Assembly: GCF_003573545.1 (NCBI RefSeq)
Contig: NZ_QWET01000001.1
Location: forward strand, 310,001 to 374,000
DNA: 64,000 nucleotides
Direction of reading: 5' to 3'
Origin: Mariniphaga sediminis
GTDB taxonomy: Bacteria; Bacteroidota; Bacteroidia; Bacteroidales; Prolixibacteraceae
Shown here: piece after piece, positions 25,770 through 33,553 of the stretch
How positions within the stretch are numbered: position 1 is the stretch's first letter
Layout of the letters: each line of letters starts with the position of its first letter
Notes under the pieces: generated by a model
Told to the model about the DNA's origin: nothing
Databases searched by the model: none
Seen by the model: only the letters and a program-made list of their open reading frames with translations
Program-made: the position numbers and the translations under genes

Positions 25770-26366
25770 ATGAAAGAAAAATCACTAACACTTGCGAGAG
25801 AGTCTTTAAAGACGGAGGCCCGGGCGATATCCGATATTGAGGATTACCTGGACGAGAAAAGTTTTGAAAAAGCAGTTGATGTCTTGAGTGCCTGTGCGAA
25901 AACAATTACCTGCGCGAGCGGTTCGTCGGGCATTGCGGCAAAGAAGTTTGCCCACTCATTGTGCTGTATCGAACGGAATGCACAGTTTCTTAGTCCTGCC
26001 GAAGCGTTGCATGGCGGCATGGGGTGTATCAAAAAAGGAGATGCTGTTGTAATGGTTTCGCGTGGGGGCAAAACAGCCGAACTGCTCCCGATTGTTGATG
26101 TATGCAACAAAAAGGAGGCAATACTGATTGCCGTTACAGAAAATCTAAATTCGCCCCTGGCCGAAAAAGCACAGGTTGTTGTGCCCCTTAAAATTGAAAA
26201 AGAAAGCGATAAATACAATGTGATGGCTACAGCCAGCTTTATTGCCACTGTAGCTGTTTTTGATGCCATGCTGGTCGCCATTATGGAAGAAACAGGTTAC
26301 CAGCTGGAACAATTTTCTCTCATCCACCCCGGAGGGGCGGTGGGTAACAGACTGAACCAGCCATAA
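25770..26366 (+). CDS. SIS-domain sugar-phosphate isomerase
   Basis: A protein of 198 residues consisting of one SIS domain, of the KpsF/GutQ and 6-phospho-3-hexuloisomerase group. Key parts are TCASGSSGIAAKKFAHSL, SPAEALHGGMG, VMVSRGGKTAEL and the C-terminal LIHPGGAVGNRL, which matches HPGGALG of arabinose-5-phosphate isomerases. The CBS domains of full-length KdsD/GutQ proteins are absent. ATG 25770 was chosen; the frame runs upstream to a TTG at 25737 but that gives a poor N-terminus. It likely interconverts an aldose and a ketose phosphate made by the preceding kinase. Confidence 0.87.
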   Translation: MKEKSLTLARESLKTEARAISDIEDYLDEKSFEKAVDVLSACAKTITCASGSSGIAAKKFAHSLCCIERNAQFLSPAEALHGGMGCIKKGDAVVMVSRGGKTAELLPIVDVCNKKEAILIAVTENLNSPLAEKAQVVVPLKIEKESDKYNVMATASFIATVAVFDAMLVAIMEETGYQLEQFSLIHPGGAVGNRLNQP

Positions 26367-26399
26367 TTTTAATGAAATGAATATTTTAAAAAGTAAAGT

Positions 26400-27101
26400 A
26401 TGTACAAAGGATTAACGATAAAGCCGCCATTTTTCGAGATCGGCCCCAAAGCTTTTATGTACGGGGAGCGGATACTGAAGCTGGCGCTGGCTGCCGACAA
26501 AGCCTCGGAAAAATATGATGTGCGCATCATTTTTACCCCGCAATATACCGATATCCAAATGCTGGCGGAAGCCACGCAGCACCTGCTGGTGTTTGCCCAG
26601 CACATGGACCCTCTGCCCGTTGGCAGGGGACTGGGCTCAGTACTTCCCGAAGCGGTAAAGGCAGCAGGGGCAGTGGGGGTAATGCTCAACCACGCCGAGC
26701 GTCCCATGACGGTTTCGGATTTAAACAAAGCTATCAAACGGGCCGACGAGGTTGGCCTGGTCTCCATTGTTTGTGCCGACACGATTGAGGAAGCAGAAGC
26801 GATTGCCCGTTTTTCGCCCAACATCATAGTGGCGGAGCCGACCGAACTGATTGGTACGGGCCAGCCCAGCGACAGGAAATACATCATGGAAACCACGGCT
26901 GCCATCAAAAAAGTCAACCCGGAAATACAGGTTTTGCAGGGCGCGGGCATATCCAACGGCCAGGATGTGTATAACGTGATAAAAGCCGGGGCAGATGCTA
27001 CCGGCACCACCAGCGGTATTATGAAAGCAAAAGACCCGGAGGCCATGCTGGATGAAATGATCCGGGCAGTGCGAATGGCATGGGATGAAGTTCATAACTA
27101 A
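26400..27101 (+). CDS. Archaeal-type triosephosphate-isomerase-like protein
   Basis: A TIM-barrel isomerase of 233 residues, shorter than bacterial TpiA (about 250) and most like archaeal TIM. Catalytic residues are conserved: Lys8, His98 (VMLNHAERP) and Glu146 in the loop-6 segment VAEPTELIGTG. The nearly invariant Asn of the N-terminal NxK motif is Thr6 here (TIK), and the Ser after the catalytic His is Ala. Together with the kinase, SIS protein and DeoR regulator, this suggests isomerisation of a sugar phosphate other than triose phosphate, as with the TpiA-like enzyme of erythritol catabolism. Base composition appears more GC-rich than the neighbours. Confidence 0.86.
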   Translation: MYKGLTIKPPFFEIGPKAFMYGERILKLALAADKASEKYDVRIIFTPQYTDIQMLAEATQHLLVFAQHMDPLPVGRGLGSVLPEAVKAAGAVGVMLNHAERPMTVSDLNKAIKRADEVGLVSIVCADTIEEAEAIARFSPNIIVAEPTELIGTGQPSDRKYIMETTAAIKKVNPEIQVLQGAGISNGQDVYNVIKAGADATGTTSGIMKAKDPEAMLDEMIRAVRMAWDEVHN

Positions 27102-27130
27102 AAAACATAAAGTATAACGTAAAAACTAAA

Positions 27131-27136
27131 AGGAGG
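27131..27136 (+). promoter_or_regulatory. Canonical Shine-Dalgarno site (AGGAGG)
   Basis: AGGAGG ends 8 nt before ATG 27145. Most genes in this window have no such site, as expected for Bacteroidota, so this one stands out and fixes the start of the YjbQ-like gene. Confidence 0.75.
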
Positions 27137-27144
27137 AATAAAAA

Positions 27145-27645
27145 ATGAAAGTTTACAGAGGAACCATTGAAGTACAATCAAAAGACCACCGTCCGGATTT
27201 TCATAACGTAACGGAAGAGGTAAAAAAAGTCATTGAAGACTCAGGTGTAAAAAACGGGATATGCGTGGTGTATTCGCATCACACTACCTGCTCGGTGATG
27301 ACGCAGGAGTGTTCCCACGACCTGAATTACTTTGGCCGTGAATTTTTGCAGCAGGATTTGAACAATATCATGGAGCGGTTAATCCCAACGTGCAGGACAG
27401 AAGGACAGTATCTGCATCCGGGCCCGAAACACATTGATTTTGCCCTTTCTATTCCGGGAGAAGAGGCCAAAGGCAGCCTGAACACGGATGCACATTTGCG
27501 TTCGGTGTTTTTCGGACGTTCAGAAACAATCCCCATTGTAGAGGGAGAATTATCGCTGGGTGATTTTGGGTACATCTATTTTATTGACTGGGACCAGGTT
27601 CGCGAACGTAAAAGGGTTTGTGAAGTACAGATTTTGGGAGAATAA
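27145..27645 (+). CDS. yjbQ: YjbQ-family protein (UPF0047)
   Basis: A small protein of 166 residues of the YjbQ/UPF0047 family, a single compact beta-rich domain. The family His and Cys residues are in VVYSHHTTCSVMTQE, followed by HPGPKHIDFALSIPG, TDAHLRSVFFG and GELSLGDFGYIYFIDWD. The E. coli protein has weak thiamin-phosphate-synthase-like activity, but a real role is not settled. It is preceded by a canonical AGGAGG site and closes the sugar-isomerase sub-operon. Its linkage to a TIM-like isomerase suggests a role in sugar-phosphate metabolism; that is inference. A terminator lies about 170 nt after the stop. Confidence 0.9.
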   Translation: MKVYRGTIEVQSKDHRPDFHNVTEEVKKVIEDSGVKNGICVVYSHHTTCSVMTQECSHDLNYFGREFLQQDLNNIMERLIPTCRTEGQYLHPGPKHIDFALSIPGEEAKGSLNTDAHLRSVFFGRSETIPIVEGELSLGDFGYIYFIDWDQVRERKRVCEVQILGE

Positions 27646-28259
27646 CAAGAACTATTTCCGGAGGGGACAAATCATCGCAATGTGTTGATACATTGTTTTT
27701 CCGGCAATCCGGGGAGTTGTTAAAAAAACCGATGGAAGCTCTCTTAAAAGCTGGAAATCAATCAGCCACTTGTTCGTTCCTTCCGGCCAAAGCCAAAAAT
27801 CAAAAAAAGAATTTGCCGGAGTGTTACATAACATTCCGGCGTCTTTATTTTTACGGTTTATTAGCCCTGTTCAAAAACACAAATTTTCAATCCCATTTTA
27901 CATTGACCTTCATTTGAAAAGTATAAAATGAAAAGCTGTATGCCACATTCTTATTTTTTTAGGAAAACGCACTTACGCGGATTGTCATCTGCGTGGAACC
28001 CTAAAATCGTTTTCCCCTTTAAGTTTGTTGAACGTACTTCAGGGTTTTAGAAGTAAATAGAAAATCAGTTTCATAGGAGCAAAGAGAAACGGTCTTTTAC
28101 ATAAAAAATGAGCTCATAGAATTTTATCATTCTTTGTTTTTTATAGCTTTGGCAACATAATGGTAGATGTATTTAAAATCTGAATTTGTTTATGTTTGTT
28201 CCGGAGATATCTGAAACAGCTTATAAATTTATGAACTTAACCAGTACTTATCTGAGAAT
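27646..28259 (+). other. 614-bp intergenic region between PUL 1 and PUL 2
   Basis: The gap holds a terminator at 27815-27852 and, near its end, TATGTTTG (28191-28198), which fits the Bacteroidota -7 box and would start a transcript about 55 nt before the sigma-factor gene; no good -33 element was found. An open frame of 74 codons crosses the terminator (27693-27917) and has no family features, so it is judged non-coding. Confidence 0.5.
27815..27852 (+). terminator. Intrinsic terminator at end of PUL 1
   Basis: A 10-bp stem (GCCGGAGTGT with ACATTCCGGC, one G-U pair), a 6-nt loop and a U-rich run (TCTTTATTTTT). It lies about 170 nt after the YjbQ gene and fits the 3' end of the long operon. 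Confidence 0.75.
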
Positions 28260-28838
28260 ATGAATTCTGAAGAAAGCATATATAAAATGATAAGAGGATT
28301 GATTGACGATGATAAAAAGTCATTCGACGATTTATACTTTTATTACTATCCGAAATTATATGCCTTTTCAAAAACTTTTTTGAAGGTAGAAGATGATATA
28401 AATGACATTCTTCAGGAAGTTTTTATTAAAACGTGGGATAATCGGAAAAAGATTAAAGATGTAGAGACGTTTAATGCCTGGATATTCACCATTACAAAAA
28501 ATTCAGTGGTTACTTATTTTCGGGAAAAAATACGGCAAAAGGATTTCGAAAGCAGGGTGAGGAAGATGGCTGTCGGAGAGTTGGTTTTTAATGATAGCCT
28601 GGAGTACAAGGATTTGAAGGAAAGGGTAGATCAGCTTGTCGAACAACTTCCTGAAAAACGTAAAATGATTTTTAAACTCAGCCGGGAAAAAGGTCTGTCG
28701 AATCGGGAAATAGCAAAAAAATTGGAGATATCCATCAAAACGGTTGAAGACCACATGTTGTACTCACTCAGGTTCTTACGGAATAATTTAAAGGATTTTG
28801 AGGTTTTAACTCTTCTGTATATTTCGCTTTTTCTGTAA
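28260..28838 (+). CDS. ECF-type RNA polymerase sigma factor
   Basis: An extracytoplasmic-function sigma-70 factor of 192 residues. Region 2 is visible at about residues 18-85 (SFDDLYFYYYPKLYAFSKTF, DILQEVFIKTWDN, AWIFTITKNSVVTYFREK) and region 4 at about 130-180 (LPEKRKMIFKLSREKGLSNR, then IAKKLEISIKTVEDHMLYSL). It pairs with the FecR-like anti-sigma factor that starts 64 nt downstream and with the STN-bearing SusC, forming a trans-envelope switch in which glycan import triggers transcription of its own PUL. Confidence 0.95.
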   Translation: MNSEESIYKMIRGLIDDDKKSFDDLYFYYYPKLYAFSKTFLKVEDDINDILQEVFIKTWDNRKKIKDVETFNAWIFTITKNSVVTYFREKIRQKDFESRVRKMAVGELVFNDSLEYKDLKERVDQLVEQLPEKRKMIFKLSREKGLSNREIAKKLEISIKTVEDHMLYSLRFLRNNLKDFEVLTLLYISLFL

Positions 28839-28902
28839 TTTTTTTAGTTGGGAGCAAGGGTAACAACTTGTTTTGGCGTATACCTGTTGTAAAAGTACAT
28901 TC

Positions 28903-29868
28903 ATGTATCGTTTATTGGAAAAATATTTTAGTGGAAAATGTACCGGGGAAGAATACCAGGAGGTAGTTTCCTGGATAAAGGATCCTGCCAATGATTTATT
29001 TCTTGGCGGCGCCCTGAAAGAAAAATGGAAAGAGAGTCTTGAAAAGGATAATAAGATACAGCCTGACGAGCAGTTGCTCGATTCTATTCATCATCGCATT
29101 GCGTTAAAAGAGCAATCCAAACGGTTAAGGCATATTCGTATTTACAGGCAATTATTAGTGGCTGCAGCTGTGTTAATAATTGGGTTGGTTATTCATATTT
29201 TATTTTTTAGCGGCCCTTCATCGCCACGGGATATTATCACCCACAATGTGACCGTTCCTTATGGCGGTAAAACAAACATTTCCCTTCCGGACGGTTCTGT
29301 GGTTTGGATAAATTCCGGTTCTACATTCAGTTATCCAACAGAATTCAAAGATGAACGAGTGGTGGAAATAAATGGGGAGGCCTTTTTTAATGTGGTGTCC
29401 ATGGCTGAACCTTTTATTGTAAAAAGCAGTTTTGGAGAAGTAAAAGTGCTGGGCACGGAATTTAATATGAAGGCCTATGAAAACGAACCTTTTGAAACTA
29501 CTCTTGTGAAAGGGGCAGTTCTTTTTACCGGTAAAAATGGGAAAGAGATAAAATTGAAACCGGGAATGCAGGTGGTGGTCGCAGGAGGTATTTTTGAATC
29601 CGGGAGTGTGGATACGGAGTTATTTACTTCCTGGAAGGAGGGAAAACTTATATTTAAGGATGAACCGCTGCAAAATGTTATTGCCCGTTTGGAGAGATGG
29701 TATAATGTGGACATTGAACTTAAAGACGATCAGATAAAAAATCTAAAATTTAACGGTACCATTGAGATGGAGACATTCAGCGAAGTACTGGAGCTGATCA
29801 AGGTAACAACGTCTATCAAATACTCTTTTGACAGGGAAACACGTGTACTGACAATTGCTTCAGATTAA
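28903..29868 (+). CDS. FecR-like anti-sigma factor
   Basis: A membrane-spanning anti-sigma factor of about 321 residues. The cytoplasmic N-terminus starts YRLLEKYFSGKCTGEEYQEV, a single transmembrane helix follows at about residues 83-101 (LLVAAAVLIIGLVIHILFF), then the periplasmic FecR domain (VPYGGKTNISLPDGSVVWIN, LGTEFNMKAY) and a C-terminal DUF4974-type domain (ALQ-like PLQNVIARLERWYNVDIE). That last domain normally contacts the STN domain of the cognate SusC. ATG 28903 was chosen over an upstream TTG at 28873, because FecR homologues begin at this MYRLLEKY position. Confidence 0.95.
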   Translation: MYRLLEKYFSGKCTGEEYQEVVSWIKDPANDLFLGGALKEKWKESLEKDNKIQPDEQLLDSIHHRIALKEQSKRLRHIRIYRQLLVAAAVLIIGLVIHILFFSGPSSPRDIITHNVTVPYGGKTNISLPDGSVVWINSGSTFSYPTEFKDERVVEINGEAFFNVVSMAEPFIVKSSFGEVKVLGTEFNMKAYENEPFETTLVKGAVLFTGKNGKEIKLKPGMQVVVAGGIFESGSVDTELFTSWKEGKLIFKDEPLQNVIARLERWYNVDIELKDDQIKNLKFNGTIEMETFSEVLELIKVTTSIKYSFDRETRVLTIASD

Positions 29869-30017
29869 ATAAAATATTGAGAATGAAATTTATTATGTCA
29901 TGAGATGCACGTATGATGGATGCTAAGTTTCATCCGATACTTATTAAAAATGAACAACCAAAATTAGATAAACTATGAAAACTAAAATATTCTTTTTTGA
30001 TTCTTCCTAAAAATGAA

Positions 30018-30047
30018 AAAAGGTGGAAACTGCCATTTCCACCTTTT
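30018..30047. terminator. Strong hairpin in the SusC leader, possible antisense terminator
   Basis: A perfect 12-bp stem (AAAAGGTGGAAA at 30018-30029 and TTTCCACCTTTT at 30036-30047) around a CTGCCA loop. On the + strand only four U residues follow. On the - strand the stem is followed by six T and then CATTTTT, a better terminator. It could end the sigma/anti-sigma transcript, attenuate susC, or end a small RNA antisense to the susC leader. Confidence 0.7.
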
Positions 30048-30096
30048 AAAGACCCATTCTTAAAATAAGTATAAGTCTAATTTCTAAAACAAATGT

Positions 30097-33000
30097 ATGA
30101 AAAATATTAAAATTTGGTATGGTGAGAATTCATACTACCAATTGGTGAGAAAAATGAAGATAACCGGTTTTTTGCTTTTTGTCACAGTTGCCTCCTTATT
30201 CGCAACAGAAACATATGCACAGATAACCAAACTGAATCTGAGGGCAGAGAATGCTGAAATAGCCGAAGTTCTGCAAAAGGTAGAGAAACAAAGTGAATTT
30301 CGTTTCTTTTACAATGAAAGAGTAGATGTCGGGAAAAGAGTTACGATTCATGTAATAAATAAGACTGTCATTGATATACTTGACGAAGTGCTGGAGGGTA
30401 CTGGAATCAATTATAAAATTATGGGACAGCAGATCGCATTGTTCAACAGGGATAATCCTTTTAACTGGATATCGCAGCAACAACAACGAACTGTTTCCGG
30501 TAAAGTTACTGACTCTGATGGCTTGCCTTTACCCGGTGTTACAGTAGTAATTAAAGGTACTACCCAGGGCACGGTAACCAACGCTGACGGGGAGTATTCG
30601 CTATCCAATGTTTCTGAAAATGCTGCACTGGTGTTTTCGTTTGTGGGAATGCGGAGACAGGAAGTGGTTGTTGGGAGCCAAACGAGCATTGATGTTGAAA
30701 TGATGGTTGATGCCATTGGAATTGAAGAGGTTGTAGCAATTGGCTATGGAACGAAAGAAAAAGGGGCAGTAACAGGAGCTATATCTACTGTATCTAACGA
30801 CTATTTTGAAAAAAGACCAATAACTAATACCCTCACTGCGCTGCAAGGAGCTTTACCTGGTGTAACAGTTCTTCGGGGAAGCGGTAGACCCGGAAGTGAT
30901 AATTATTCACTTCAGATTAGAGGGATATCGTCAATAGGAGGAAATAAGCCCCTCATATTAATTGATGGAGTTCCCGGAGATTTTAATTTGCTTAATTCAA
31001 ACGATATTTTAAATATTTCTGTATTAAAAGATGCTGCTGCCTCTATTTATGGAGCACGTGCTGCAGATGGTGTTGTGCTGGTAACAACAAAAAAAGGAAA
31101 GAAGGGAAAACCAACCATCTCTTATTCGGGAAATGTTGGCGTTAAAACACCAGAATTCTTGAAACGAATGGCAAATACTATGCAACTGGTTGAAATGTAT
31201 GACGAAGGAATGGAAAATATTAATGGAGTACGGGTTCCTGAATCAGTATTTGAAAAAATTAGGGCCAACGCAGAGCCTGACCCTGTAGGGTGGTTATGGC
31301 CCACTAATCCAGGTTTTTACCAGAACACTGACTGGACTGATGAGATTTATGGAAATGGATTTCAACAGATGCATAATGTAAATATTTCAGGAGGAGGAGA
31401 AAATAATACCTATCTCTTTTCTGCGGGATATAATAGTGATGGAGGAATTATGAACTACGGAGAAAATGTATCTGACAGATATAATCTTCGTATGAACTAT
31501 GATTTCAGAATCTTTGACTGGTTGAATTTGGAAACAAAAAATAGTTTTGACAACAGGCACATTTCTGAACCAACTGCTTTACCCAGAGCACTGCATACAA
31601 CTCCAAGAATTTGGAGTTTTATCCCTGTTTATAATTCAAAAGGTCAGTATTATCAATTTCGCGGATGGGCAAACCCCGTGCAGCAATTGGCAGAAGCTGG
31701 TAATTCAAAAAATAATTATTCTAAGTTTTCAACTAACATTAAGGCGGATACACGGATAACAAAAGATTTGAAATTGATTACTCAAATGGGGATTATTCTG
31801 GGTAACGGCGATGCCTCTACTACAAATCCTACTTATCCCTACTATGATTGGGATGGAAATATCACAAATTATAACAATAATCCTAATTATGCTTCTTACC
31901 ACAATTCAAAAAACTATTACGGGCTTTATAATGCATACTTGGAATATACTCGATTTTTGTTTGAAGAGCATAGGCTGAATGTGATGGTGGGTGCATCACA
32001 TGAAGAAAATAGGTATAGTTCTCAGTCAGTTGAAGGATCAAATTTTTCCAGTAATGAATTGTTTACACTAAATCTTGCCGATAAAACAAAAGCTGAATAT
32101 ATAAGTCTGAATGGGAGTGATTCACAATGGACTTTAAAGTCATATTTTGCAAGGTTAAGTTATGAACTCCAAAGAAAACTTTTTATTGATTTTACCTTAA
32201 GGATTGATGGGAGTTCCAAGTTTGCTCCCCAAAAAAGGTGGAGCTCTGTTTTTCCTGCTGCATCGGTGGCCTGGAGTTTGTCTGAAGAAGATTTTATTAA
32301 AAATTTGGGGATTTTCAATAGCCTGAAGTTGAGGGGATCATGGGGACAAACAGGGAACCAGGAATTAAGTTTTGGTAATTATGACTATATCCCATTGGTA
32401 ACTTTAACAGGGGTCTATCCTTTTGGAGTACCTAATGTTGGACAGACTAGTGCAGTATCTTCAATAGCATCCGAATCTCGAACATGGGAGACAATAGAAA
32501 CTTCAAATGTAGGCCTTGATTTTGCTTTTATACAATCAAAATTGACTGGAAGTTTTGATTATTTTATCAAGTCAAACAATAAAATGTTGGTAAACATAAA
32601 ATTACCCGCAGTACTAGGAGGGACAGCTCCAACACAAAACCAAGGGAAACTTCTGACTAAGGGGTGGGATCTTTCATTGAGTTGGCATGATACTATTGGA
32701 AAATTCAAATATAGTATTACGACAATCATAAGTGATAACAAAAATAAACTGATAGAACTCGGAGGTAATGATACGTATTCTGAAGGTCTTGTCAAATTGC
32801 GCCAAGGGTATTCCCTTAATTCCTATTTTGGTTATGTCGACGGTGGTATAATCCATGACGAGATTGAGTTAGCTAACTATCAGAAGTTAGGTAATATCCC
32901 CGCAAATATTGGGATTGGAGATATGATGTACAAGGATATTGATGGTGATGGTAAGATTACTGCATTTGGTGATCCAGCGCAGGGTACTAAAGGGGATATG

Positions 33001-33534
33001 GTTTATTTGGGTAATATGATGCCACGTTATACCTATTCGTCTAATATTAATTTGTCGTATAAGAATTTTGATTTTAGTGTCATTTTTCAGGGAGTTGGCA
33101 AAAGACAAGGAGTTAGGTCGGGAGATTTTTCTGCTCCATTTAAGTACTGGTGGTATCAACCAATGGAATATTTTTATGGAAAAACATGGACTGTTGACAG
33201 GCCAAATGCTCCTTATCCAAGAATAATACCAGGTGGTAAGGGCTCTGATGAATTGCGTAACTGGAATTGGTTCAGAGTATCCGAGCGAAGAGTTGTTGAC
33301 CTTTCATACCTGAGAGTAAAAGTTTTGACACTTGCATATAATTTACCTGAAGCAGTTTGCAATAAATTAAAAATGCAGAATGTAAGGATTTATGCGAGTG
33401 GTCAGGATTTGTTTACCTTTTCAAAAGGAACATGGGGCAGGTCATTTGATCCTGAGGAAACATGGGAGCGCTCAGATGAGCAAACGTATCCGTTTACCAA
33501 GATTATGTCATTAGGGTTGGATATAACATTTTGA
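30097..33534 (+). CDS. SusC-like TonB-dependent transporter with STN domain
   Basis: A full-length outer-membrane SusC of 1145 residues. After a long signal region (VTVASLFATETYAQ), residues about 45-125 form an STN signalling domain (LNLRAENAEIAEVLQKVEKQ, FRFFYNE). This is followed by a carboxypeptidase-D-like domain (about 130-210; VSGKVTDSDGLPLPGVTVVI), the plug (about 215-345; LILIDGVPGD, SIYGARAADGVVLVTTKKG) and the barrel. The STN domain fits regulation through the FecR protein encoded upstream. SusD starts 19 nt downstream. The C-terminus ends GLDITF, as expected for outer-membrane barrel insertion. Confidence 0.97.
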   Translation: MKNIKIWYGENSYYQLVRKMKITGFLLFVTVASLFATETYAQITKLNLRAENAEIAEVLQKVEKQSEFRFFYNERVDVGKRVTIHVINKTVIDILDEVLEGTGINYKIMGQQIALFNRDNPFNWISQQQQRTVSGKVTDSDGLPLPGVTVVIKGTTQGTVTNADGEYSLSNVSENAALVFSFVGMRRQEVVVGSQTSIDVEMMVDAIGIEEVVAIGYGTKEKGAVTGAISTVSNDYFEKRPITNTLTALQGALPGVTVLRGSGRPGSDNYSLQIRGISSIGGNKPLILIDGVPGDFNLLNSNDILNISVLKDAAASIYGARAADGVVLVTTKKGKKGKPTISYSGNVGVKTPEFLKRMANTMQLVEMYDEGMENINGVRVPESVFEKIRANAEPDPVGWLWPTNPGFYQNTDWTDEIYGNGFQQMHNVNISGGGENNTYLFSAGYNSDGGIMNYGENVSDRYNLRMNYDFRIFDWLNLETKNSFDNRHISEPTALPRALHTTPRIWSFIPVYNSKGQYYQFRGWANPVQQLAEAGNSKNNYSKFSTNIKADTRITKDLKLITQMGIILGNGDASTTNPTYPYYDWDGNITNYNNNPNYASYHNSKNYYGLYNAYLEYTRFLFEEHRLNVMVGASHEENRYSSQSVEGSNFSSNELFTLNLADKTKAEYISLNGSDSQWTLKSYFARLSYELQRKLFIDFTLRIDGSSKFAPQKRWSSVFPAASVAWSLSEEDFIKNLGIFNSLKLRGSWGQTGNQELSFGNYDYIPLVTLTGVYPFGVPNVGQTSAVSSIASESRTWETIETSNVGLDFAFIQSKLTGSFDYFIKSNNKMLVNIKLPAVLGGTAPTQNQGKLLTKGWDLSLSWHDTIGKFKYSITTIISDNKNKLIELGGNDTYSEGLVKLRQGYSLNSYFGYVDGGIIHDEIELANYQKLGNIPANIGIGDMMYKDIDGDGKITAFGDPAQGTKGDMVYLGNMMPRYTYSSNINLSYKNFDFSVIFQGVGKRQGVRSGDFSAPFKYWWYQPMEYFYGKTWTVDRPNAPYPRIIPGGKGSDELRNWNWFRVSERRVVDLSYLRVKVLTLAYNLPEAVCNKLKMQNVRIYASGQDLFTFSKGTWGRSFDPEETWERSDEQTYPFTKIMSLGLDITF

Positions 33535-33553
33535 ATATTAAAAAAATAAAAAT

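Noticed and set aside
7141-27645. A sialic-acid (Nan) catabolic locus, suggested by Asp-box proteins plus NagA/NagB-like genes
   Set aside because: No N-acetylneuraminate lyase, ManNAc-6-P epimerase or ROK kinase is visible, and the Asp-box proteins lack the FRIP Arg.
27693-27917. A 74-codon open frame in the PUL 1/PUL 2 gap
   Set aside because: It runs through an intrinsic terminator and shows no signal peptide, domain or typical coding pattern.
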